Notes under the pieces: model-generated | What the model was told of the DNA's origin: nothing | Databases searched by the model: none | What the model saw: the letters and a program-made list of their open reading frames with translations, nothing else | Assembly: GCA_023421115.1 (NCBI GenBank) | Contig: JAEZUI010000224.1 | Coordinates: forward strand, 1 to 42,830 | DNA: 42,830 bases | Direction: 5' to 3' | Source of the DNA: Bacillota bacterium | GTDB lineage: Bacteria > Bacillota > Clostridia > Acetivibrionales > Acetivibrionaceae | Position numbers and translations under genes: made by a program | Shown here: positions 1-6,823 of the stretch, in pieces | Layout: the number at the start of each line of letters is the position of its first letter | How positions within the stretch are numbered: the first letter of the stretch is position 1

Positions 1-384
1 GCTGTTATCTGTCCCGTGCATGCTGATTTTATCCAATCGGTCAATTTCTGTTGCCACGTTGTAAAAACTCTCAGCACGTAAAAAAAATCCATCAGATGGG
101 AACGGTATGCTTCGAACCACCTTGATGCTATTGCAAAGGGACGAATGGGTTTCTCTAGTGGCAAAATAAATGTTTTTTGTTCCACCCTCAGCATTAAAAC
201 CACACTTAATCGCCAGTGCCTCCAGCATAGTTGATTTACCACTTCCATTTTCACCTACAAAAAAGGTAACCGGCTTTTTGAAGGAGTACTGTCGAAGGTG
301 CCGTATAGCAGGAATATGGTAGAGATACTCATCCTCAAATTGGTCATGTATAGTAAAATTTTGTAAATATTGCTTTTTTAACAT
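1..384 (-). CDS. AAA-family ATPase, N-terminal part (cut by window edge)
   Basis: This frame is open from an ATG at 384 down to base 1, giving 128 codons with no stop, so the gene continues outside the window. A Walker A motif, GENGSGKST, lies at residues 44-52 and is preceded by a beta strand (PVTFFVG), as in ABC/SMC-like ATPases that sense or process nucleic acids. The start is supported by GGAGGG about nine bases upstream. The short N-terminus before the P-loop resembles small stand-alone AAA ATPases of the type often annotated as predicted ATPase. The Walker B and signature motifs would lie outside the window, so the exact family and role cannot be given. Confidence 0.8.
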   Translation of the reverse strand, partial: MLKKQYLQNFTIHDQFEDEYLYHIPAIRHLRQYSFKKPVTFFVGENGSGKSTMLEALAIKCGFNAEGGTKNIYFATRETHSSLCNSIKVVRSIPFPSDGFFLRAESFYNVATEIDRLDKISMHGTDNS

Positions 385-490
385 ACTATATTACCCTCCG
401 AACCTTCCAAATATGAAAGGATATAAATCTTAATTGAAAAAGCATTGCCTTAAATAAACGAGATATAGAGGTGACACAACATATCCTTAA

Positions 491-522
491 TATATAAGCG
501 TAAAGTCTTTTACGCTTATATA
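491..522. repeat. Perfect 14-bp inverted repeat in an intergenic spacer
   Basis: The arms 491-504 and 509-522 are perfectly complementary around a 4-base loop. There is no clear T-tract on either side, so it is a hairpin of unknown role rather than a convincing terminator. It lies between two genes on the minus strand. Confidence 0.6.
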
Positions 523-595
523 AAGTGATGCTGATTTTTTTAAGGAATGAATTAGTTAAATATATTAAGCAAAATACTGAACTGACAATAATGGG

Positions 596-976
596 TTATT
601 TTGCCATTTTTTCTTTCAACAAATATATTTCTTTCTCATTCTCCGTTTCTTTATGAAGAAGAAAACGAATATTGTCACTTATAGCATTTAAATTTTGTCT
701 GGTTTCAGTTCGAAACTCTGTCAATTCTGCAGTTTGGTCATATACTGCATCTAATTTTTTTTCTATTCGAGCTTGACCTTCTGCAAACTGCTCTTGGTTT
801 TTAGTGAGCTGTTCTTGGCCTTTAGTGAGCTGTTCTTGGTTTTTAGTGAGCTGTTCTTGGTTTTTAGTGAGCTGCTCTTGGTTTTTAGTGAGCTGCTCTT
901 GATTTTTTTCAAGATTGCTAACTTTATTATTGAGTTCCTTTAATTCTATAAGTATTTGATTTAAAACTTGTTCCAT
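596..976 (-). CDS. Heptad-repeat coiled-coil protein, 126 aa
   Basis: The protein has an amphipathic N-terminal helix (residues 1-23), then six consecutive seven-residue units of the form KNQEQLT (residues 24-65, the last two diverged), then a charged helical tail. The heptad spacing predicts a long coiled coil, so it probably oligomerises. No signal peptide, membrane segment or catalytic motif is visible. Related Firmicute proteins with variable numbers of QEQL-type heptads are known to me only as hypothetical proteins. A GAGGTGG ribosome site precedes the ATG. A possible promoter lies upstream on the minus strand (TTGACT at 1056-1051, TATAAT at 1031-1026, a rather long 19-base spacer). Function unknown. 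Confidence 0.8.
   Translation of the reverse strand: MEQVLNQILIELKELNNKVSNLEKNQEQLTKNQEQLTKNQEQLTKNQEQLTKGQEQLTKNQEQFAEGQARIEKKLDAVYDQTAELTEFRTETRQNLNAISDNIRFLLHKETENEKEIYLLKEKMAK
782..907 (-). repeat. In-frame 21-bp tandem repeat (six units)
   Basis: Six adjoining 21-base units encode the seven-residue heptads of the coiled-coil protein. The units are nearly identical at the DNA level, differing by a few transitions, which points to expansion by slippage or unequal recombination. This is not a CRISPR array: there are no unique spacers and the reading frame is kept. Confidence 0.85.
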
Positions 977-1193
977 AATACCACCTCTTCCAAAATAACT
1001 AATACATAACTAAGTACTAAACAATATTATACTACATTTATCTTGTAAATAGTCAAGCTATTACTAATTTGATTATTTGTCTTTCACCCCAACAAACATG
1101 AATTTCGCCAGAAACCATTGATTTGTACATGTTGATAAAATAATAAGGTAAAAGTTATAAAATAGCTAAAAATACATACTAAGGAGAGTTTTT

Positions 1194-1613
1194 ATGGACA
1201 CAATAAATTGTATAACAATAGCTAAGAATGATCTTTATACTATTTCTATAGACAAGGGAAAGAATCGTGCGTATTTGACTCTAAGAGGTAAATGGGAAAC
1301 CTTTTTAGGATTGGAAAACTATATTTCTGATATTAAGCTTGCTATCAAAGAATTAAAATCCAATTTTACTCTTCTGGTAAATCTTACTCAATATTCAGAG
1401 ACGTCTTCTGAATTGTATAGTATCCATATAGATGTTTTAAAGCTTGCGGTTAATGCAGGGTTAAAAAGATGTGCTGAAGTTTTTGGCAACAATCCTCTAA
1501 TAAAGGTGTTTTTTGAGTACTATGCAAAAGAATCGGGTGCAATTACAATGGAATTTACCGATATGCTTCAGGCTGAAAAGTGGCTTGATTTATATTATGA
1601 AGAAGAGCAATAA
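1194..1613 (+). CDS. Hypothetical STAS/SpoIIAA-like protein, 139 aa
   Basis: This is a soluble protein of 139 residues with no signal peptide or membrane segment. It begins with alternating beta strands (YTISID, RAYLTLRG), has a central strand TLLVNLTQ and ends in a helix with the pattern FTDMLQAEKWLD. That order and ending recall the STAS or SpoIIAA-like fold. I infer this only from the strand-helix pattern. An AAGGAGAG ribosome site lies six bases before the ATG. The frame after its stop remains open into a gene remnant. Function unknown. Confidence 0.65.
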   Translation: MDTINCITIAKNDLYTISIDKGKNRAYLTLRGKWETFLGLENYISDIKLAIKELKSNFTLLVNLTQYSETSSELYSIHIDVLKLAVNAGLKRCAEVFGNNPLIKVFFEYYAKESGAITMEFTDMLQAEKWLDLYYEEEQ

Positions 1614-1799
1614 AAACTAGAATTTTTTGTAGCAAAGGAGCTTCCTTATGGGGATATTGAAGGTATGAAAAAACAGACTGATTTAGAAGAATTGGCATTG
1701 TTGGGGCTGTGTGACAGAATGGGTAGAACTGGGGCAGATCTTAGTGAAGAACAAAAAAATATCAATTTGTTTTTGGAAAGAGTGATTTCTAAGGTATAA
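1614..1799 (+). pseudogene. Probable 3' remnant of an HD-type/nucleotidyltransferase-like gene
   Basis: Directly after the stop of the preceding gene, and in the same frame, 61 sense codons run to a TAA at 1797. The segment DLEELALLGLCDRMGR resembles the helix near the end of HD domains in tRNA nucleotidyltransferase-like proteins. The rest of such a domain, including the HD motif, is absent. The first in-frame ATG is at 1665 and would give only 44 residues, without a good ribosome site at proper spacing. I read it as a decayed 3' end; a genuine small protein of 44 residues is the alternative. Confidence 0.4.
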
Positions 1800-1804
1800 G
1801 AAAG

Positions 1805-1836
1805 AAAACTGCTAAAAGTCGTCTTTTAGCAGTTTT
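1805..1836. terminator. Bidirectional intrinsic terminator
   Basis: A perfect 14-bp stem (1805-1818 with 1823-1836) encloses a four-base loop and has A-rich and T-rich flanks that serve both strands. The TAG stop and the last codons of the minus-strand oxidoreductase lie inside the stem. Confidence 0.85.
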
Positions 1837-3377
1837 TCAATAGTATTTACGTCTTTATGGACTTTTAGAGGGGTGACTGTCGGACCCTCAACTACATCGC
1901 CCTCATAAGTAAATCTTGAACCGTGGCAAGGGCAGTCCCAGGTTTTTTCTGCGCTGTTCCAGCTTAATTCACATCCCATATGTGTACATGTAGCGTCAAC
2001 TATGTGTAAGGTTCCTTGTTCATCCCTGTAAGCGCCTGCTTTTTGTCCGTGTAATTCAATTACTTTTCCTTCGCCTGGCTTAATGTCTACATTTGAAGGA
2101 GTAGGAGAGATTTTGCCTCCTATCAGCTCTTTTGCGACATTTAAATTTTCGACAACAAAGTTTTTAGCAGAAGCGGTTATTGTTTGTCTCGAGGGGTTAT
2201 AAACATCCTTCCAAGGGCTATCACCTTTTACAATCAAGTCGGTTAAGATCATAGCTGATGCAACGGAGTTTGTCATTCCCCATTTACCAAAGCCTGTGGC
2301 AATATACAAGTTTGGTGTTTTAGAGGTGAAATGCCCCACATAGGGCACATTATCTAAAGTCATACAGTCCTGGGTAGACCAACGGTAAGGGAGGTCTTCA
2401 ACTGAGAAAACTGTATTTGTAAAGTCTTCTAGTGCTTTGTAGTGCAAAATGGTATCTTCACCCTGCCCGGTTTTGTGGTGATCACCTCCAACAATAATCA
2501 ACTCACCATGTTCTGTCCTTTGGCTACGGAGTGAACGTGCAGGTTCTTCAACGCTTATATACATTCCTCCCGGATACTTTTCCTTTGCCTTGATGGCTAA
2601 AGCATAGGAACGTTCTACATATATTCTGCCAAAGTATAGCCCATGCTTATTATAGAACGGGTAGTGGGAAGCGATTATAACCTTTTCGGCGATTACTTTC
2701 TTTCCTTGCTTTGTAAATAAAGTATAATTGCCATTCTCTTCAATATCTACAACCCTGCTCTGTTCAAAAATTTGGATACCTCTATCTTTTAATTTTTGAG
2801 CAAGAGGCAGAAGAAACTTGAGAGGATGAAACTGGGCTTGATTGTCAAAACGTACTGCTGCTTTGATAGGAATGGAAAAAGGTATTTCCTCTACATAAGT
2901 TGCATTTATGCCTAAGGAGGATGCCGCTTTTACTTCGTCACTTATTTTGTTTACATACTTATCATCTTGAGTGAAGGCATAGGCAGACTGGGGAAAGTAA
3001 TCACATTCAATATTGTTTTCGCATATTATCTTTTCAATGGTCCTAATTGCTGTCTCATTTGCATCAGCATACTGTTTGCCATATTCCTCACTCATTTGAT
3101 TTATAATTTTGCTATAAATTAATTCATGCTGCGAAGTGATTTTTGCTGTAGTATGACCTGTAGTACCCTGTAAAATATGGTCTGCTTCTAAAACTACGGC
3201 ATTAATTCCTTGCTTGCTAAGCATATAAGCAGTAGTAATACCAGCAATTCCACCGCCAACAATAGCTATGTCAACTTTTATATCTTCATTTAGAGACGGA
3301 TAATCCGGTTGACTCGTCGAAGCCATCCAATAAGATTGAGGAGGCTTTTTAAAATTATTCTCTGTGTTTATATCCAT
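1812..3377 (-). CDS. FAD-dependent oxidoreductase with C-terminal Rieske [2Fe-2S] domain
   Basis: The protein has 521 residues. The N-terminus holds a Rossmann dinucleotide-binding motif GGGIAG at 41-46 with an acidic residue (E64) closing the next strand, as in the D-amino acid oxidase/glycine oxidase (DAO) family. The C-terminus is a Rieske domain with C464-T-H466 and C482-P-C-H485; C469 and C484 could form the usual disulfide. This two-domain order matches the uncharacterised Bacillus YhfW type. It would be cytoplasmic, since no signal peptide is seen, and would pass electrons from a flavin-oxidised amine or amino acid substrate to the cluster; the substrate is unknown. The start has AGGAG at good spacing. 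It is a single gene closed by a terminator. Confidence 0.85.
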   Translation of the reverse strand: MDINTENNFKKPPQSYWMASTSQPDYPSLNEDIKVDIAIVGGGIAGITTAYMLSKQGINAVVLEADHILQGTTGHTTAKITSQHELIYSKIINQMSEEYGKQYADANETAIRTIEKIICENNIECDYFPQSAYAFTQDDKYVNKISDEVKAASSLGINATYVEEIPFSIPIKAAVRFDNQAQFHPLKFLLPLAQKLKDRGIQIFEQSRVVDIEENGNYTLFTKQGKKVIAEKVIIASHYPFYNKHGLYFGRIYVERSYALAIKAKEKYPGGMYISVEEPARSLRSQRTEHGELIIVGGDHHKTGQGEDTILHYKALEDFTNTVFSVEDLPYRWSTQDCMTLDNVPYVGHFTSKTPNLYIATGFGKWGMTNSVASAMILTDLIVKGDSPWKDVYNPSRQTITASAKNFVVENLNVAKELIGGKISPTPSNVDIKPGEGKVIELHGQKAGAYRDEQGTLHIVDATCTHMGCELSWNSAEKTWDCPCHGSRFTYEGDVVEGPTVTPLKVHKDVNTIEKLLKDDF

Positions 3378-3844
3378 ATTATTTTTCTCCTAATTTAATA
3401 GTATAGGAATTTGCATTTTATAAGTTCGCCCGAAGGGTGCTAAGTTCAAGCATAAGTTTACTATATTTTTTACATATATAAGTGATAATTATACATAGTA
3501 ATATTAAAAGAAAGTGGAATGATGTTAAATTAGTGGTATAGTTTGTTTTTTAATTGAGATATGCCAATAGGAATAATGTAATGTATATAGATAAGTGTGT
3601 TTCAAAAAATCTGATTTGATGGGCTTTATGCCTTAAATATTCTATAGGTTATTTATGGAGATGGCCTAAACTGTTGAATTTATAGCTTAAGGCTTGTAAT
3701 TAAGGCTGATGTTGTGATATTGTAGTACTGTATTTGTAGTCTGAAATTTTCATTGAATAAGCTATTAAAATAATTGCTGTGCCTAAAGAGAAAAATATCT
3801 GAACGTTCGAAAATTAATTTATTTTATTTAGGTGGAGTTTTGAT
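3378..3844. other. Gene-free AT-rich spacer, 467 bp
   Basis: No credible reading frame is present. It carries the leaders of the divergent oxidoreductase and dehydrogenase genes, and at 3597-3668 a degenerate copy of the palindromic repeat family described below. No riboswitch or tRNA is recognised. Confidence 0.6.
3597..3668. repeat. Degenerate copy (right part) of a MITE-like palindromic element
   Basis: The stretch 3620-3653 matches the right half of the complete copy at 14338-14425 at about 28 of 34 positions by eye, including the shared core TATAGGTTATTT. The left inverted end is missing and the right end has drifted. Confidence 0.5.
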
Positions 3845-4597
3845 ATGAATTACTACATAATTACGGGTGCTTCAAGAGGCTTAGGAAGAGCAATAGCAGA
3901 GAATTTATTATTAAAGGGCAACCATTTATTCTGTATTTCAAGAAGAGTAAATGAAGACATTGTTACTGAGGCAGGAATGAAAGATTGCGGAATTGATTAT
4001 TTTGAATATGATTTTAACTTTTTGGAAGAAATGGATATGCTCGCTGAGACAATATTTGAAAGGATAAATTTTGGTAAAGCAAATTCCATTTGTTTAATTA
4101 ATAATGCGGGTACTGTTAAACCTATTATGCCGGTAGGGAAATATCCAAGTTTCGAGATTATGAGTAATATAAATGTTAATTTGGTTGCACCAATGCTTTT
4201 AATATCTGAATTTATAAAACGAACAGAAGATGCCAATTGCGATAAAAAGATAGTGAACATATCTTCTGGGGCAGGTAAAAAGCCTTATTACGGATGGGGT
4301 TGCTACTGTAGTTCAAAAGCTGCAATGGACATGTTTACCGGTTGTGTCGGGGTAGAGCAAAAAAATGCTCCCAATCCTGTTAAGATAATTTCTTTTAATC
4401 CGGGGATTATGGATACGGATATGCAAGGCGATATAAGGCAGTCAAGTGTTGAGGATTTTGAAATGGTTGAAAAATTTATCGAGTATAAACAACAAGGTGC
4501 TTTGAAGACTCCAGACTATGTCGCAAAAAAACTTTTGGAATTGTTACATAATAATGAGATAAAGTCAGGAATGATATATGATATAAATGAACTTTAG
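3845..4597 (+). CDS. Short-chain dehydrogenase/reductase, benzil reductase-like
   Basis: A classical SDR of 250 residues. The cofactor motif TGASRGLG is at 7-14, the NNAG motif at 86-89, the catalytic serine around S140/S141, and the Y-x-x-x-K pair at Y154 and K158. The TGxSRGLG pattern followed by a basic residue suggests NADPH. The closest family I recognise is the sepiapterin reductase/benzil reductase group (Bacillus YueD type), which reduces a ketone to an (S)-alcohol. The physiological substrate is unknown. A GGTGGAG ribosome site precedes the ATG. It is followed by guaB, which has its own promoter, so the two need not be co-transcribed. Confidence 0.85.
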   Translation: MNYYIITGASRGLGRAIAENLLLKGNHLFCISRRVNEDIVTEAGMKDCGIDYFEYDFNFLEEMDMLAETIFERINFGKANSICLINNAGTVKPIMPVGKYPSFEIMSNINVNLVAPMLLISEFIKRTEDANCDKKIVNISSGAGKKPYYGWGCYCSSKAAMDMFTGCVGVEQKNAPNPVKIISFNPGIMDTDMQGDIRQSSVEDFEMVEKFIEYKQQGALKTPDYVAKKLLELLHNNEIKSGMIYDINEL

Positions 4598-4628
4598 TAA
4601 AAATAATAAAGAACTGTTAAAATGTACT

Positions 4629-4657
4629 TTGACAAAGACTTTAATATGATATAAAAT
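4629..4657 (+). promoter_or_regulatory. Sigma-A promoter of guaB
   Basis: TTGACA at 4629-4634, a 17-base spacer, then TAAAAT at 4652-4657, about 40 bases before the IMP dehydrogenase start. Confidence 0.65.
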
Positions 4658-4695
4658 ATTAGAATTTAGTAGAAAATCTATTTAGGAGGATAAAG

Positions 4696-6189
4696 ATGGC
4701 ATATATATATAATGACGTATCTAGAACTTTTAGTGAATACTTACTCATACCAAATTTGACAACCGAAAGATGTGTACCGGATAAAGTTGATTTGAGTACT
4801 CCGGTTGTTAAATTCAAAAAAGGAGAAGAATGCGAGCTTAAGCTTAATGTACCTATCGCATCAGCAATTATGCAATCGGTATCTAATGATACACTAGGTA
4901 TTGCATTAGCAAGATGTGGAGGAATTTCATTTATATACGGTTCACAGTCTATTGAGAGTCAGATTGAGATGGTTAAAAAAGTTAAGAAGTATAAGTCAGG
5001 GTTTGTTGTCAGTGATTCCAACTTAAGAGTTGATAATACCTTGAAAGATGTGCTTGATTTAAAGTCTAGAATGGGACATTCCACTATTGCTATTACTGAA
5101 GATGGTACTTCTAGAGGAAAACTTTTAGGGATTGTGACAAGCAGGGATTACAGGGTTAGCCGTGCTTCTTTAGATAACAAAGTTGGAGATTTTATGACTC
5201 CATTTTCAAAGCTTATCGTTGGAAGTTTAGGTATAACGTTAAGTGAAGCTAATGATATCATATGGGAGCATAAGTTGAATTGCCTTCCTATAGTTGATAA
5301 AGAGCAGAACCTTCATTATTTTGTATTTAGAAAAGACTATGATGATCATAAGCAGAATCCTTATGAGCTTCTAGATAAAAACAAGAGACTTGTGGTGGGT
5401 GCAGGTATAAATACCAGAGATTATACAGAAAGGGTTCCTGCTCTTGTAGAGGCAGGTGTTGATATACTTTGTATAGATTCCTCTGATGGATTTTCTGTAT
5501 GGCAGAAAAATACCCTTGAGTATGTAAAGAATAATTTTAAGGGTATGAAAATAGGTGGCGGAAATGTAGTAGACAAGGAAGGTTTCCTATACCTTGCAGA
5601 AGCGGGTGCCGATTTTGTTAAAGTGGGAATCGGAGGCGGTTCCATATGTATCACAAGGGAACAAAAAGGTATTGGAAGAGGCCAGGCTACTGCTGTTATA
5701 GAAGTAGCAAAGGCTAGAGATGAATACTTTGAAAAGACAGGAGTATATATTCCAATTTGTTCAGATGGCGGAACAGTGCATGATTACCATCTTGTGCTTG
5801 CATTGGCTATGGGTGCAGACTTTGTTATGATGGGACGTTATTTTGCAAGGTTTGATGAAAGTCCTACAAAGAAAGTTAAACGTGGAAACAGCTATGTTAA
5901 AGAATACTGGGGTGAAGGTTCTAATAGGGCTAGAAACTGGCAAAGATACGATCTTGGAGAGAGCAACAGTCTTAAGTTTGAAGAGGGAGTAGACAGCTAT
6001 GTTCCTTATGCCGGTAAATTGAAGGATAACCTAGAGGTTACATTAAGTAAAGTAAAGTCTACAATGTCAAGCTGCGGTTCAGCATCAATTTCCGAGCTTC
6101 AAAAAACAGCAAGAATCACATTGGTATCTTCCGTTAGTATCATGGAAGGTGGAGCCCATGACGTTATTTTAAAGGAGAATGAATACTAA
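4696..6189 (+). CDS. guaB: IMP dehydrogenase, Tritrichomonas-like type
   Basis: This 497-residue enzyme oxidises IMP to XMP with NAD+, the committed step of guanine nucleotide synthesis. A pair of CBS domains is inserted at about residues 100-215. The catalytic loop GSICITR carries the nucleophile C318, and the flap carries the Arg-Tyr dyad R417-Y418 in ARNWQRYD. The loop sequence, with REQKGIGRGQ after the cysteine, and the long flap match what I remember of the protozoan Tritrichomonas foetus enzyme (C319, R418, Y419) and differ from the usual bacterial GSICTTR form. An AGGAGG ribosome site and a strong promoter precede it. It stands alone, without guaA. Confidence 0.93.
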   Translation: MAYIYNDVSRTFSEYLLIPNLTTERCVPDKVDLSTPVVKFKKGEECELKLNVPIASAIMQSVSNDTLGIALARCGGISFIYGSQSIESQIEMVKKVKKYKSGFVVSDSNLRVDNTLKDVLDLKSRMGHSTIAITEDGTSRGKLLGIVTSRDYRVSRASLDNKVGDFMTPFSKLIVGSLGITLSEANDIIWEHKLNCLPIVDKEQNLHYFVFRKDYDDHKQNPYELLDKNKRLVVGAGINTRDYTERVPALVEAGVDILCIDSSDGFSVWQKNTLEYVKNNFKGMKIGGGNVVDKEGFLYLAEAGADFVKVGIGGGSICITREQKGIGRGQATAVIEVAKARDEYFEKTGVYIPICSDGGTVHDYHLVLALAMGADFVMMGRYFARFDESPTKKVKRGNSYVKEYWGEGSNRARNWQRYDLGESNSLKFEEGVDSYVPYAGKLKDNLEVTLSKVKSTMSSCGSASISELQKTARITLVSSVSIMEGGAHDVILKENEY

Positions 6190-6282
6190 GAAGTAACGAA
6201 AATATATGTGTTGTTTTTTGTTATTTTGTGAGGGGGCTTAATTATTAGCTGTTCGTAATATTAGTATCTGGGGGTCTTCTTT

Positions 6283-6708
6283 GTGAATAATGGTTTGATG
6301 TCCAAGGTTAAAGAATTGCTTGCAAAATACAAGAGGTTTATACGGTTTGCTATTGTAGGTGCTATAAATACTTTGGTGACTATTGGTGTGAATACTCTGT
6401 GTAATAATGTTTTTAATCTGCATTTACAAGTAAGTTGGGTAATTGGTACTGCAGCTGGTATAACTAACAGTTATATCATGAACACACTTTGGACTTTTGA
6501 AAGCAAAGGTGGAAGTAAGCAAAAGAATACTGCACAAATGATAAAGTTTGTTGTAGTAAATCTCGTATCGCTTGGAGCAACAACACTGGCATTGACCTAT
6601 TTGGTTGAAAATAGGGGTGTTAATAAGAATATAGCGCAGTTCCCTATGATAGTAATATCTCAGCTTATTAATTACTCCGGATATAAGTTTTGGGTTTACA
6701 AAAAATAA
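6283..6708 (+). CDS. GtrA-family membrane protein
   Basis: A 141-residue protein with four hydrophobic segments and the family pattern RFAIVGAINTLVTIGVN near the N-terminus, followed by NSYIMNTLWTF and a C-terminal SQLINYSGYKFWVY. GtrA proteins are thought to help move lipid-linked sugars across the membrane for wall or O-antigen glycosylation. No glycosyltransferase partner is next to it here. The start is GTG, preceded by a G-rich ribosome site (CTGGGGG) about nine bases upstream. An internal ATG five codons later is possible but lacks its own ribosome site. Confidence 0.88.
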   Translation: MNNGLMSKVKELLAKYKRFIRFAIVGAINTLVTIGVNTLCNNVFNLHLQVSWVIGTAAGITNSYIMNTLWTFESKGGSKQKNTAQMIKFVVVNLVSLGATTLALTYLVENRGVNKNIAQFPMIVISQLINYSGYKFWVYKK

Positions 6709-6823
6709 GGTGAGCGATAGTTTGATTGAATTAAGCTTTAGTGTTTATAACATAGGTATAATAATATGGAAACTTTATCGCTAGTTGCATGGTTTTACCT
6801 GAAATATACAAGGAGGAAGTTAC

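Noticed and set aside
782..907. CRISPR-like repeats
   Set aside because: The units adjoin without spacers and encode in-frame heptads, so this is a protein-coding tandem repeat.
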